Positions 8,546 through 16,993 of a stretch of 64,000 nucleotides of DNA are shown in pieces. The DNA comes from Pseudophaeobacter sp. GTDB lineage: Bacteria; Pseudomonadota; Alphaproteobacteria; Rhodobacterales; Rhodobacteraceae. The notes below the pieces were generated by a model. That model was not told the DNA's origin, did not search any database, and worked only from the letters and a program-made list of their open reading frames with translations. The DNA lies in NCBI GenBank assembly GCA_027019165.1, contig JALUXC010000023.1:62001-126000 (forward strand), given 5' to 3'. A program made the position numbers and the translations under genes. Position 1 is the stretch's first letter. Each line of letters starts with the position of its first letter.

Positions 8546-9370
8546 TCACAACGCGGCGGCTTCGGCTTCGCGGATGGGATCGTCGCCGCGCTCAAGCGTT
8601 TCGATCTCGGTAGAGGTGGCCGCTTCGGAGAAATCGGCGCCAGCGCCATAGATCTCGCGGGCAACGCCGGTGGTCAGCTGTTCGGGCAGCCCGTCAAAGA
8701 CGATACGCCCATCGCGCATGCCCACCACCCGGTCGCAATAGCGGCGTGCGGTGTCGAGCGTGTGGAGGTTGGCGATCACGGTGCGCCCATCTTCTTCATG
8801 GATGCGGCGCAGCGCCTCCATCACGGTTTGCGCATTCATCGGGTCAAGCGAAGCAATAGGTTCGTCCGCCAGGATGATCTTGGGATCCTGCATCAGGGCG
8901 CGGGCAATCGCCACACGCTGCTGCTGACCGCCCGACAGGGCCTCGGCCCGTTTGGCCGCATGTTCGGCAATACCAAGGCGATCCAGGATATCGATGGCCC
9001 GGTGGATGTCCTCCATCGGGTAGAGGTTGAACATGGTCGCCAGCGCCGAGCGGCGGTTGAGCGTACCATGCAGCACGTTCGACACCACATCCATACGCGG
9101 CACCAGGTTGAACTGCTGAAAGATCATCGCGCAGTCGGACTGCCAGGCGCGCTTTTCGCGCCCTTTGAGCTTGGTCACGTCGCGCCCTTCGAACAGGATC
9201 TGACCTTCGCTGGCATCGCCAAGGCGGTTGATCATGCGCAGAAGAGTCGATTTGCCCGCGCCCGAGCGCCCGATGATGCCGATCATGCAGGGCTTGTCGA
9301 TATCCAGAGTCGCGGAATCGACCGCAATCTTGTCGCCAAAGCGTTTGGTGAGTTTTTCAATGCGCAGCAC
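8546..9370 (-). CDS. phnC: Phosphonate ABC transporter ATP-binding protein PhnC
   Basis: ATPase of 274 residues and first gene of the phosphonate operon. Walker A is [12 protein letters not shown] (about residue 34), signature [15 protein letters not shown], Walker [13 protein letters not shown], and the switch region is [21 protein letters not shown]. The PhnC-typical segment [24 protein letters not shown] is present. A C-terminal acidic extension follows the family core. The upstream region, shared with rpe, contains a possible PhoB-type site, consistent with phosphate-starvation control, though that is not proven. Confidence 0.95.
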   Translation of the reverse strand: MLRIEKLTKRFGDKIAVDSATLDIDKPCMIGIIGRSGAGKSTLLRMINRLGDASEGQILFEGRDVTKLKGREKRAWQSDCAMIFQQFNLVPRMDVVSNVLHGTLNRRSALATMFNLYPMEDIHRAIDILDRLGIAEHAAKRAEALSGGQQQRVAIARALMQDPKIILADEPIASLDPMNAQTVMEALRRIHEEDGRTVIANLHTLDTARRYCDRVVGMRDGRIVFDGLPEQLTTGVAREIYGAGADFSEAATSTEIETLERGDDPIREAEAAAL

Positions 9371-9417
9371 AATCGGCCCCCGTTCGTTTCCGGGACTGCC
9401 TAAAGACGCTCCTCAAA

Positions 9418-9450
9418 CCATTTGTGTAAGAGTCGTGAATTATTTGTAAC
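9418..9450 (-). promoter_or_regulatory. Possible PhoB (Pho box)-like site upstream of phnC
   Basis: Read on the - strand, three loosely related half-sites (GTTACAA, TTCACGA, TACACAA) follow each other at 11-bp steps, the spacing of Pho-box repeats, about 50-80 bp upstream of the phnC start. A second 11-bp-spaced pair on the + strand (CGTTACACTTCCGTCACA, about 9477-9494) lies nearer rpe. The match to the enterobacterial consensus is only partial. Confidence 0.3.
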
Positions 9451-9621
9451 GCAGCGAGTTGCAGAGCTTCGAGCCCGTTACACTTCCGTCACATGCGCAC
9501 ATGCACGGTTTGCCACGTTCTGACGCGCTTCAATGTCCACAAGGGACAATCTGCCCCTGTGCAGACGGCAAAAGCCGGTTTATACGGCCCTCAACTCCCC
9601 ATTCTGAAGGAAACTCCCCCA

Positions 9622-10311
9622 ATGTCCTTTGATCGCAGCCTGAAGATCGCACCCTCCATCCTCTCTGCCGACTTCGCCAACTTCGGCCAGGAAATCCAGG
9701 CCATCGAGGCAGAAGGCGCCGACTGGGTGCACGTGGATGTGATGGACGGCCACTTCGTCCCCAACCTCACCTTTGGTCCGATGGCGGTAAAGGCCTTTCG
9801 ACCGCATGTGAAGACGGTGATGGACGTGCACCTGATGATCGCGCCAGTGGATCCTTACATCGAGGCCTATGCCGATGCGGGGGCCGATGTGCTGACCGCC
9901 CATGTAGAGGCCGGACCGCACATTCACCGCACCCTGCAGGCCATTCGCGGCGCAGGCATGAAGGCGGGTGTGGCCCTCAACCCCGGCACCCCGGCCGAGG
10001 CGGTGGCGCATCTCTTGGACCTTGCCGACCTCATTTGCGTGATGACGGTGAACCCCGGCTTTGGCGGGCAGAAGTTCATCGACATGACAGGCAAGATCAC
10101 CGCCCTGCGCCAGATGATCGGCGACCGCCCGGTGCATATCGAGATCGACGGCGGCGTCGACCCCACGACAGCCCCCAAGGTGCGCTCGGCGGGCGCTGAC
10201 GTTCTGGTCGCGGGATCGGCCGTCTTCAAGGGCGGCTCGATCGACAACCCGGGCGTCTACGGCACCAACATCCGCGCCATCCGAGAGGCCGCCGACGGCA
10301 GCTGGACCTAA
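9622..10311 (+). CDS. rpe: Ribulose-phosphate 3-epimerase
   Basis: Interconverts ribulose 5-phosphate and xylulose 5-phosphate in the pentose phosphate pathway and Calvin cycle. The 229-residue protein starts at ATG 9622 behind a GAAGGA ribosome site; the frame extends upstream but that part lacks family similarity. TIM-barrel motifs: IAPSILSADFANFG, metal ligands in VHVDVMDGHFVPNLTFGP, VHLMI, MTVNPGFGGQKFI and IDGGV, with the phosphate-binding end LVAGSAVFKG. It is divergent from phnC and no downstream gene is co-directional, so it appears monocistronic. Confidence 0.97.
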   Translation: MSFDRSLKIAPSILSADFANFGQEIQAIEAEGADWVHVDVMDGHFVPNLTFGPMAVKAFRPHVKTVMDVHLMIAPVDPYIEAYADAGADVLTAHVEAGPHIHRTLQAIRGAGMKAGVALNPGTPAEAVAHLLDLADLICVMTVNPGFGGQKFIDMTGKITALRQMIGDRPVHIEIDGGVDPTTAPKVRSAGADVLVAGSAVFKGGSIDNPGVYGTNIRAIREAADGSWT

Positions 10312-10321
10312 GCCAGCCAAA

Positions 10322-10397
10322 CCCTCCCGCCCGTCGGCAGGCAATCAAGGATTGCCCACCTCCCGTTGGGCCCGGCACCGCGCCACAGGCGCGGTGC
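10322..10397 (-). repeat. Modular intergenic palindromic repeat, copy F (inverted)
   Basis: Read on the - strand: palindrome 1 with ten-base arms GCACCGCGCC/GGCGCGGTGC (10375-10397), core CGGGCCCAACGGGAGG, palindrome 2 GGCAATC-CTT-GATTGCC, then GACGGGCGGGAGGG. It is in the opposite orientation to copy B about 170 bp away and begins 10 bp after the rpe stop, where it may terminate transcription. Confidence 0.75.
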
Positions 10398-10439
10398 TGT
10401 TCCTCACACACTGCCACCGTTCCGCGGGAGAGATTCGGG

Positions 10440-10485
10440 TCAAGGGCCGCAAAGCGGCCGCGCCAAAGGCGCGGTTTACCCTTGA
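10440..10485. repeat. Nested inverted repeat between two modular repeats
   Basis: Outer arms TCAAGGG (10440-10446) and CCCTTGA (10479-10485) enclose two small hairpins, GGCCGC-AAA-GCGGCC and CGCGCC-AAA-GGCGCG. Lying between copies F and B, it fills the rest of the 340-bp rpe/CoA-ligase convergent gap. It could form a branched RNA or DNA structure on either strand. Confidence 0.6.
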
Positions 10486-10567
10486 GGCGACTCTCTCCAA
10501 TTCAAACACTTGGTCACGCGCTTTCAGGGCAGACCTGCCCTTGAAACGCTTCTCAGCAAAGCCCTTT

Positions 10568-10650
10568 GGCGCCGCGCAGCGGCGCCACGCCCAACGCCGA
10601 AGAAGGCCTGCACGGCAGGCCGCCCATTCGGGGGCGGGAGACCCTTTCCC
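10568..10650 (+). repeat. Modular intergenic palindromic repeat, copy B
   Basis: Palindrome 1 GGCGCCGC-GCA-GCGGCGCC (10568-10586), core ACGCCCAACG, palindrome 2 GGCCTGC-ACG-GCAGGCC (10605-10621), end module GGGGCGGGAGACCC (10630-10643). It directly abuts the stop codon of the leftward CoA ligase gene at 10651. Confidence 0.75.
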
Positions 10651-12144
10651 TTAGTTGAGCCGATCCGCAAATTCACTCAGCAACTTGTGCTTCAGGATCT
10701 TGCCGGTCGGCGCCGCAGGCAGCGCCTCTACCGCGATGATCTGCACCGGGCATTTATATCCCGCAAGCTGGCCGCGCACGAAGCTTTTCAGCTCTGCCTC
10801 ATCAGGAACATCCCCGACGGCAGTCTGCACAAAGGCCAGCACCTCCTCATCGCTGCTGACCCGGCGCCCGATCACGGCCGACTGCACCACCTGAGGATGG
10901 GCATTGAGCGCCGCCTCCACCTCGGGTGGGAAGACATTGAAGCCGCCGTGGATGATGAGTTCTTTTGAGCGCCCTTCGATGTGCAGGAACCCCCGCGCGT
11001 CAAGACGCCCCATGTCTCCGGTGTGCATCCAGCCCTCGGTGTCCAGCACCTTCGCCGTCTCTTCGGGGTTGCGATAATAGCCCAGCATGATGTTCGGCCC
11101 GCGCGCCAGAACCTCGCCCAGCCCATCGCTCCCGCCGGGCACGCTTTCGTCGATCCGCACCTCCACACCCGGCAAAGGCGGACCGGTCGAGATATCGGGA
11201 TCGCCAAGCTGACTGTTCTTGGTGGCGCAGACACCGGCGGTTGTTTCGGTCATCCCATAGCCGTTCTGCAGCGCCACACCATAAAAGGCCTCGGCCTTGC
11301 GCTTCCACTCCGGGTCCAGCGGCGCCGCCCCCGATGAGACATACTGCAAGGCATCGCTGCCGAGGCGCTCCAGCCCCTGTTCCTTGGCATATTGCATCAC
11401 CAGAGCATGCATCTGCGGCACTGCCGAGAGGCGCGTCACCCCAGCCCGCAGCGCCTCATAGAGTTTCGCCGCCGAGAACCGCGCCTCAAGACGCACCGCC
11501 GCACCGGCAAAAAGTGCCGCCGTCATCACCGAGGCCAGACCAAAGACATGGGTCATGGGCAGAACGCCATATATCACGTCCCCCGGCCCCATATCGCGCA
11601 GCTCTGCCGAAGATTTGCCGCCAAACAGCACATTGCCATGGGTCAGCATCACCCCCTTGGGATCTCCAGTAGTCCCTGTCGTATAAAGCAGCACCGCAAC
11701 CCCATCCGGAGCATCCGGGTTCGAAGCGTATGGCGCCGCGATGTGCAGCCTGCCAAAGGCGCCGGTGATCTCTGCCGCCTCCAACCGCGCGGCATGGGCC
11801 TCTGCCTCGGGTGAAATCGCAGAGGTGAACAGCGCCGCTGCTGGGCGCGCATGGGACAGGATCCGTTCTACTTCGCCCGCACTCATCCGAGCATTCACCG
11901 GCACGGCGATGGCGCCAAGTGTCGAGGCAGCAAGCATGGCAGCGACCGCCGCACAGCAGTTTTCGGACAGGATCATAACCCGGTCACGTGGCTCCACGCC
12001 GGAAGCTTGCAGATGCGTCGCCACCTCCGCCACGGCTTTGGACAGGTCTGCAAAACTCCATTTTGCGCCGCCACTGTCGGAAAAGGCCGTAGCATCGGGT
12101 CGCAGCCTGACCTGTTCAGCCAGTAAATCGTGCCAGTGTTCCAT
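10651..12144 (-). CDS. Acyl-CoA synthetase (AMP-forming CoA ligase)
   Basis: Activates a carboxylic acid to its CoA thioester through an acyl-adenylate. The 497-residue protein has the ANL-superfamily motifs: phosphate-binding loop LLYTTGTTGDPKGVMLTH, GYGMTETTAG, the TGD aspartate in GWMHTGDMGRLD, the hinge region GRSKELIIHGGFNVFPPEVE and the C-terminal catalytic lysine in PTGKILKHKLL. It is the last gene of the beta-oxidation operon, 46 bp after the enoyl-CoA hydratase. Substrate specificity (fatty, branched or aromatic acid) cannot be read from sequence. Confidence 0.9.
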   Translation of the reverse strand: MEHWHDLLAEQVRLRPDATAFSDSGGAKWSFADLSKAVAEVATHLQASGVEPRDRVMILSENCCAAVAAMLAASTLGAIAVPVNARMSAGEVERILSHARPAAALFTSAISPEAEAHAARLEAAEITGAFGRLHIAAPYASNPDAPDGVAVLLYTTGTTGDPKGVMLTHGNVLFGGKSSAELRDMGPGDVIYGVLPMTHVFGLASVMTAALFAGAAVRLEARFSAAKLYEALRAGVTRLSAVPQMHALVMQYAKEQGLERLGSDALQYVSSGAAPLDPEWKRKAEAFYGVALQNGYGMTETTAGVCATKNSQLGDPDISTGPPLPGVEVRIDESVPGGSDGLGEVLARGPNIMLGYYRNPEETAKVLDTEGWMHTGDMGRLDARGFLHIEGRSKELIIHGGFNVFPPEVEAALNAHPQVVQSAVIGRRVSSDEEVLAFVQTAVGDVPDEAELKSFVRGQLAGYKCPVQIIAVEALPAAPTGKILKHKLLSEFADRLN

Positions 12145-12190
12145 CGCCTTCTCCTCCCAAATCCGGCGCGGTTATGTCATGCGCCCCGGA

Positions 12191-12970
12191 TCAGTCGTTG
12201 AACTGGGGTGCGCGTTTTTCGAGGAAGGCGGCGATGCCTTCACCGGCCTCGGAGCCACCTGCGGCCCGCGCCATGGCGGCGCATTCATCGTCAAGCTGCG
12301 CCGCCTCGCTGGCGTCATATGCATTTGAGACCAACTGCCGGATCGTGCCTTGCGCCTCGCGCGGGCCCTGCGCCAAAGCATCGGCCAGAGCGTTTGCCGC
12401 CCCCAGAACCCGCTCGGGTGCCACCACCTGATTGACCGCGCCAAGGGCCGCCAGGCGCCCCGCCGTGACCGGACGGCCCAAAAGGCACATTTCCATGGCC
12501 AGGGGACGTGGCAGCATACGTGCAAGCGAGGCCGTCAGCCCGCCATCGGGCACCAGCCCCGCCTTGACGTAGGCTGCGGTGAACTTGGCCCCATAGGAGG
12601 CCACGATCAGATCCGCCGCCAGCGCAAGGGAAACGCCTGCGCCCGCCGCGCCGCCTTCGACCGCTGCAATGACCGGAACTGGACAATCACGCAGCCCCCG
12701 GATCAGGTCGTGCAGGTTGTTCACCTTGGCGCGGCGGTCTTCTTCGCTGAGGCCTCGCCGCTCGATGATGACGTTGAGATCCCCGCCCGCGCAGAAGAAC
12801 CCGCCTTCGGAAGTCAACAGAACAGCGCGTATGCGGGGCTCTTTTGCCAGTTTCAGCGCGGCTTCGATTGCGTCATAGAGGTCCTGCGACAGGGCCCCCC
12901 GGCGCGTCGGGTTCATGTTCACGACCACAGCGCGGTCGCCCAGATCGTCCATCCGTGCAAGTTGGCTCAT
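12191..12970 (-). CDS. Enoyl-CoA hydratase/isomerase family protein
   Basis: Crotonase-fold enzyme of 259 residues, expected to hydrate a 2-enoyl-CoA or act as an isomerase. Oxyanion-hole elements are FFCAGGDLNVI (about residue 59) and EGGAAGAGVSLALAADLIVA (about 105); the C-terminus has the usual EGIAAFLEKRAPQF. Its start overlaps the thioesterase stop by four bases. A FadJ-type fusion in the same operon already carries a hydratase domain, so this enzyme probably handles a special step or isomer. Confidence 0.88.
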   Translation of the reverse strand: MSQLARMDDLGDRAVVVNMNPTRRGALSQDLYDAIEAALKLAKEPRIRAVLLTSEGGFFCAGGDLNVIIERRGLSEEDRRAKVNNLHDLIRGLRDCPVPVIAAVEGGAAGAGVSLALAADLIVASYGAKFTAAYVKAGLVPDGGLTASLARMLPRPLAMEMCLLGRPVTAGRLAALGAVNQVVAPERVLGAANALADALAQGPREAQGTIRQLVSNAYDASEAAQLDDECAAMARAAGGSEAGEGIAAFLEKRAPQFND

Positions 12971-13416
12971 TTGCGTATCCTCTTGAAAATTCCGTTGGCC
13001 GTGGCCAGTAGCCGACCCTCGTCATCGAACAATTCGCCTTGAATATAGGCGATGGATTTGCCGCCCCCGGTGGGCCGTGCGCGGGCCGAAATCGTTCCCG
13101 CCCGCACCGCTGCCACATAGGACAGGTTCAGCGACACGGTCACCAGATCGGCGTGGTTTTCCGGGTCAAAAAACTGCGACGCGGTATTGCCGCAGACCAC
13201 ATCCAGGACCGTGGCCACCATGCCGCCATGAAGGATGCCATGACGGTTGAGGTGTTTTGGCTCCAGCTCCAATGTAACGGTGCAGGAGCCATCCGCCCGG
13301 TCGATCTCGGTCCGGTAGCCAACCATCTGTTGGCAACCGGGATCCACGATCAGGCGGATATCGCCACTATCACGCGGCGCTGAGGTCAAGGAAACGCTCC
13401 AGCTGCGTGTCCGCAT
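12967..13416 (-). CDS. PaaI-type hotdog-fold thioesterase
   Basis: Protein of up to 149 residues in the PaaI/YbgC hotdog superfamily, with the core motif LNRHGILHGGMVATVLDVVCG and the following strand VTVSLNLSYVAAVRAGTISARARPT. Such enzymes release CoA from dead-end acyl-CoAs. The ATG at 13416 makes it overlap the acyl-CoA dehydrogenase gene by 47 bp without an evident ribosome site, so translation may begin further in, nearer the conserved region. It overlaps the hydratase start by four bases. Confidence 0.82.
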   Translation of the reverse strand: MRTRSWSVSLTSAPRDSGDIRLIVDPGCQQMVGYRTEIDRADGSCTVTLELEPKHLNRHGILHGGMVATVLDVVCGNTASQFFDPENHADLVTVSLNLSYVAAVRAGTISARARPTGGGKSIAYIQGELFDDEGRLLATANGIFKRIRK

Positions 13417-14503
13417 CGCCGAAACGGTGCTCGGCCATGACGATACGCTTGGCGATATGGGCGAGTTCGTATTCCTGTGTCATGGCAATGCCGCCATGCA
13501 TCTGGATCGAATCCTCGGCCACAAGACGCCCAGCCCGGCCAATCAGGTTCCGCGCCGCCGCGATATTGAGATCGCGCAGGCGGGCGTCGCCCTCAAGGTG
13601 CCCCGCCGCGTTGATCACCGCCGAGCGCGCTTGTTCCAGCTCGATCAGCAGGTCTGCAACCCGGTGCTGCAGCGCCTGGAAGGTGCCGATGGGGCGGCCA
13701 AACTGGGTGCGGGTCAGCAGGTACTGGCGGGTGAGTTCCGTCGCGGTTTCCATCGCGCCCAGGGTTTCTGCGGCCAGGGCCACCTCGGCCCGCGCCAGGG
13801 CATCCGCGATGGCGGAATAGGCGCCGCCAGCAGCGCCAAGGCGCGCAGTCTCTGGCAGGCGAACGCCATCCAGATCCACCTCGGCGGCGCGACCACCGGC
13901 CAACAGCGCATAGCCGCGCATCGACAGGCCTGCCGTATCGCGCGGCACCAGGAAGAGCGAGATGCCATCGGTGGAGTCTGCATCGCCGCTTTCGCGGGCC
14001 GAGACAATCAGATGGTCCGCCGCTTCGGCATTCACCACAACCGCCTTTTGACCTTTGAGAATGATCTCAGCGCCATCCACCGTCGCCGTGGTCTCCACCC
14101 GCGATGTTTCATAGCGGCTGGTCGGCTCACCATGTGCAAAGGCCAGCTGCACTGCGCCACCGATGACCTCTTCCACCAGTTCCTTCTGGCTGTCGTTGCC
14201 AAGCGCCGCGATCAGCCCGCCGCCCAGCAAGGCCGTGTCCAGCAGCGGCTCAACCACGCCAGCGCGGCCCAACTCCTCGAACACGGTGGAGATATCGAAA
14301 CCCGCGCCGCCAAAGCCGCCATCCTCTTCGGAGAAGAGCGCGCCGATCACACCCAGCTCGGCCAGTTGGCCCCAGATGTCGGCGGAGTAACCCGACTCAC
14401 CTTCGAGGATCTCGTTGCGCACCGAGGTGGTGTAGCGGTCAGACAGGAAACGGCGCAGGCTGTCCTGCAGCATCTGCCGCTCTTCGGTCAGGTCGAAGTT
14501 CAT
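13370..14503 (-). CDS. Acyl-CoA dehydrogenase, probable partner subunit
   Basis: Flavoprotein-fold acyl-CoA dehydrogenase of 377 residues. The C-terminal half is standard (QFGRPIGTFQALQHRVADL; DSIQMHGGIAMTQEYELAHIAKR). In the middle domain the usual EPxAGSD FAD/substrate motif is replaced by FAHGEPTSRYETSRV. Together with the adjacent classical dehydrogenase (start/stop overlap of four bases) this suggests a heteromeric enzyme, as known for some steroid and branched-chain acyl-CoA dehydrogenases where one subunit has lost part of the active site. That assembly is inferred. Confidence 0.88.
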   Translation of the reverse strand: MNFDLTEERQMLQDSLRRFLSDRYTTSVRNEILEGESGYSADIWGQLAELGVIGALFSEEDGGFGGAGFDISTVFEELGRAGVVEPLLDTALLGGGLIAALGNDSQKELVEEVIGGAVQLAFAHGEPTSRYETSRVETTATVDGAEIILKGQKAVVVNAEAADHLIVSARESGDADSTDGISLFLVPRDTAGLSMRGYALLAGGRAAEVDLDGVRLPETARLGAAGGAYSAIADALARAEVALAAETLGAMETATELTRQYLLTRTQFGRPIGTFQALQHRVADLLIELEQARSAVINAAGHLEGDARLRDLNIAAARNLIGRAGRLVAEDSIQMHGGIAMTQEYELAHIAKRIVMAEHRFGDADTQLERFLDLSAA

Positions 14504-15699
14504 GCCCGGCCTCCCATTTTCACTTTTGCGATGATGTTCTTCTGGATCTCGTTGGAGCCGCCAAAGATCGACAATTTGCGGTTGTTGAAATACTGCGCCG
14601 CCACAGGTGCGGTGCCTTCCGGGCCAATGGGTGGCTCGTTGCCGCCCTCCACCGCTTCGGAGGCAAAGGGCATCGCGTAAACGCCCGCAGCGCGGCGCGC
14701 CATATCGTTGATCTCTTGACGGATCTCGGTGCCCTTTACCTTGAGCATCGAGCTTTCGACACCTGGCGCCTGCCCGGAGGCGGCAGCGGAAATGATCCGC
14801 AGGTTGGTGGTGGACATGGCCATCAGATCGATTTCCGCCTGGGCAACGCGGGCCGCGAAATAGGGGTTCTCGATCAGGGGGCGGCCCTTGTGCATCTGGC
14901 TGCGCGCAAGGCGTTTGACCGCATCAAGACCGGCTTGGCTGAAGCCGACGCCGGCGATATTGGTGCGCTCGTGCGTGAGCAGGTACTTGGCGTAGGTCCA
15001 GCCCTTGTTTTCCTCGCCGACCAGGTTTTCGACCGGCACTTTGACGTCGGTGAACCAGACCTCGTTCACCTCATGGGTGCCGTCCAGCAGAATGATGGGC
15101 CGCACTTCGATACCCGGCGTGTCCATGTCGATCAGCAGGAAGGAAATCCCCTCCTGCTGCTTGGCATCCGGGTCGGTGCGCACAAGACAGAAAATCCAGT
15201 TGGCGTATTGGCCAAGGGTGGTCCAGGTTTTCTGACCGTTGACGATGTAGTGGTCGCCCTCGCGCACGGCCTTGGTCTTGAGGCTGGCCAGATCCGAGCC
15301 CGCGCCCGGCTCGGAATAGCCCTGGCACCACCAGTGCTCACCGTTCAGGATCTTCGGCAGGTAATAGTCCTGCTGCTCTTTCGAGCCGAACTTCTGCAGC
15401 ACCGGCGCCAGCATGGACAAGCCAAAAGGCACGATGCGCGGCGCATGGGCACGGCAGCATTCCTCTTCAAAGATATGGCGCTGCACGGCATTCCAGCCGC
15501 AACCGCCAAACTCCTGCGGCCAGTTCGGTGCCAGCCAGCCCTGCTCGTTCAGGATGGCATGCCAGCGGTCATGGCCTTCCTTCCCAAGGCCACGCCCCTC
15601 GCGCACGGCATCGGACATTTCTTTTGGCAGTTTTTCATCCAGAAAGCTGCGCACTTCCTGACGAAAGGCCTGCTCTTCTGCAGTATAGCTCAGATCCAT
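14500..15699 (-). CDS. Acyl-CoA dehydrogenase
   Basis: FAD enzyme of 399 residues performing the first oxidation of acyl-CoA to 2-enoyl-CoA. ATG 15699 has a GAGGAGAG ribosome site and gives the normal N-terminus MDLSYTAEEQAFRQEVRSFL; the in-frame ATG 15735 adds 12 atypical residues. Classical motifs are present: WCQGYSEPGAGSDLASLKT, NGQKTWTTLGQYANW and the C-terminal FGGSNEIQKNIIAKVKMGGRA. A strong stem-loop separates it from the thiolase gene upstream. It overlaps the partner dehydrogenase by four bases. Confidence 0.93.
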   Translation of the reverse strand: MDLSYTAEEQAFRQEVRSFLDEKLPKEMSDAVREGRGLGKEGHDRWHAILNEQGWLAPNWPQEFGGCGWNAVQRHIFEEECCRAHAPRIVPFGLSMLAPVLQKFGSKEQQDYYLPKILNGEHWWCQGYSEPGAGSDLASLKTKAVREGDHYIVNGQKTWTTLGQYANWIFCLVRTDPDAKQQEGISFLLIDMDTPGIEVRPIILLDGTHEVNEVWFTDVKVPVENLVGEENKGWTYAKYLLTHERTNIAGVGFSQAGLDAVKRLARSQMHKGRPLIENPYFAARVAQAEIDLMAMSTTNLRIISAAASGQAPGVESSMLKVKGTEIRQEINDMARRAAGVYAMPFASEAVEGGNEPPIGPEGTAPVAAQYFNNRKLSIFGGSNEIQKNIIAKVKMGGRA

Positions 15700-15740
15700 T
15701 TTTCTCTCCTCGTGACCCTCAATGACGGGGGGCATTGTAC

Positions 15741-15795
15741 GGCCCCCTTGGGGCCGGACAGCGCCCGGTGGTCCCTCGATGGGGCCGCCGGGCGC
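15741..15795 (-). other. Intercistronic stem-loops between thiolase and acyl-CoA dehydrogenase genes
   Basis: Two GC hairpins: 15-base arms at 15761-15775 and 15781-15795 (two G-U pairs in RNA, five-base loop), and GGCCCCC-TT-GGGGCC at 15741-15755. No U run follows, so full termination is unlikely; a partial stop or mRNA processing point within the operon fits better. Confidence 0.5.
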
Positions 15796-15816
15796 CGCCT
15801 GTTTTCAGGTTGCGGC

Positions 15817-16992
15817 TCAGTAGATTTCGAACAGACCAGCTGCGCCCATGCCGCCGCCGACACACATGGTGACAACGCCCAGCTTGGCGCCGCGACGCTT
15901 GCCCTCGCGCAGGATGTGACCCACCATCCGCGCACCGGTCATGCCAAAGGGGTGACCGATGGCGATCGAACCGCCGTTGACGTTGCATTTCTCGTCATCG
16001 ATGCCCAAGCGGTCGCGGCAATAGAGCGCCTGGCTCGCAAAGGCTTCGTTCAGCTCCCACAGATCGATGTCGTCCACCTTGAGCCCGTGACGCTCCAAAA
16101 GACGCGGCACCGCAAAGACCGGGCCAATGCCCATCTCGTCCGGCTCGCAGCCTGCAACGCAGAAGCCCTTGAAGGCGCCCATGGCCTCCAGCCCGCGTTT
16201 CTCGGCCTCCTTGGCGTCCATCAGAACAACGGCGGCGGCACCATCGGACAGCTGGCTGGCATTGCCCGCTGTGATGAAGTTGCCTGACCCCCGCACCGGC
16301 TCAAGACTGGCCAGCCCGTCCAGCGTGGTCGAAGGACGGTTGCATTCGTCCCGGTCCACCAGCGCCTCTTTCATCGAGATCTCACCGGTCTCCTTGTCCT
16401 TCACCGCCATGGTGGTGGTCATGGGCACGATCTCGTCCTTGAACAGGCCCGCTTCCTGCGCCGCGGCGATCCGCTGCTGGCTGCGCAGACCGTATGCGTC
16501 CTGATCCTCGCGGCTGATGCCATAGCGCTGCGCCACGATATCGGCGGTTTCGATCATGGTCATATAGACGGCGGGCTTGTGCTCTTTCAGCCAGGCCTCA
16601 TGCGCCGCACGCGCCTTGGGCTGCACCATCGAGATGCTTTCCACCCCGCCTGCAACCATCGGCCCGGCGCCTTCGCAGATGATCTGCTGCGCGGCCAGCG
16701 CGATGGTCTGCAAACCGGACGAGCAGAAGCGGTTCACGGTCATGCCCGAGGCGGTGACCGGCAGGCCCGCGCGCAAAGCGATCTGGCGCGCGATATTGGC
16801 ACCGGTTTCCGCTTCGGGGGCGCCGCAGCCCATGATGCAGTCTTCGACTTCCGCGCCTTCGATCCCGGCGCGGGCCACGGCCGCCTCGACGGCCGCGCCG
16901 CCCATGGTCGCGCCATGGGTCATGTTGAAGGATCCCCTAAAGGATTTAGCCAGCCCGGTCCGGGCGGCAGAGACAATAACGACTTCTTTCAT
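15817..16992 (-). CDS. Acetyl-CoA acyltransferase (thiolase)
   Basis: Thiolase of 391 residues that cleaves 3-ketoacyl-CoA to acetyl-CoA and a shortened acyl-CoA. The nucleophilic cysteine is in [18 protein letters not shown] (about residue 88), the catalytic histidine in [18 protein letters not shown] and the second cysteine in [17 protein letters not shown]. It begins 1 bp after the FadJ-type gene ends, so the two are almost certainly cotranslated as a trifunctional pair. Confidence 0.94.
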   Translation of the reverse strand: MKEVVIVSAARTGLAKSFRGSFNMTHGATMGGAAVEAAVARAGIEGAEVEDCIMGCGAPEAETGANIARQIALRAGLPVTASGMTVNRFCSSGLQTIALAAQQIICEGAGPMVAGGVESISMVQPKARAAHEAWLKEHKPAVYMTMIETADIVAQRYGISREDQDAYGLRSQQRIAAAQEAGLFKDEIVPMTTTMAVKDKETGEISMKEALVDRDECNRPSTTLDGLASLEPVRGSGNFITAGNASQLSDGAAAVVLMDAKEAEKRGLEAMGAFKGFCVAGCEPDEMGIGPVFAVPRLLERHGLKVDDIDLWELNEAFASQALYCRDRLGIDDEKCNVNGGSIAIGHPFGMTGARMVGHILREGKRRGAKLGVVTMCVGGGMGAAGLFEIY

Positions 16993-16993
16993 A

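Noticed and set aside
12967-13416. Frameshift or fusion between the thioesterase and the dehydrogenase because of their 47-bp overlap
   Set aside because: Both products are complete; the overlap probably reflects uncertainty in the thioesterase start codon.
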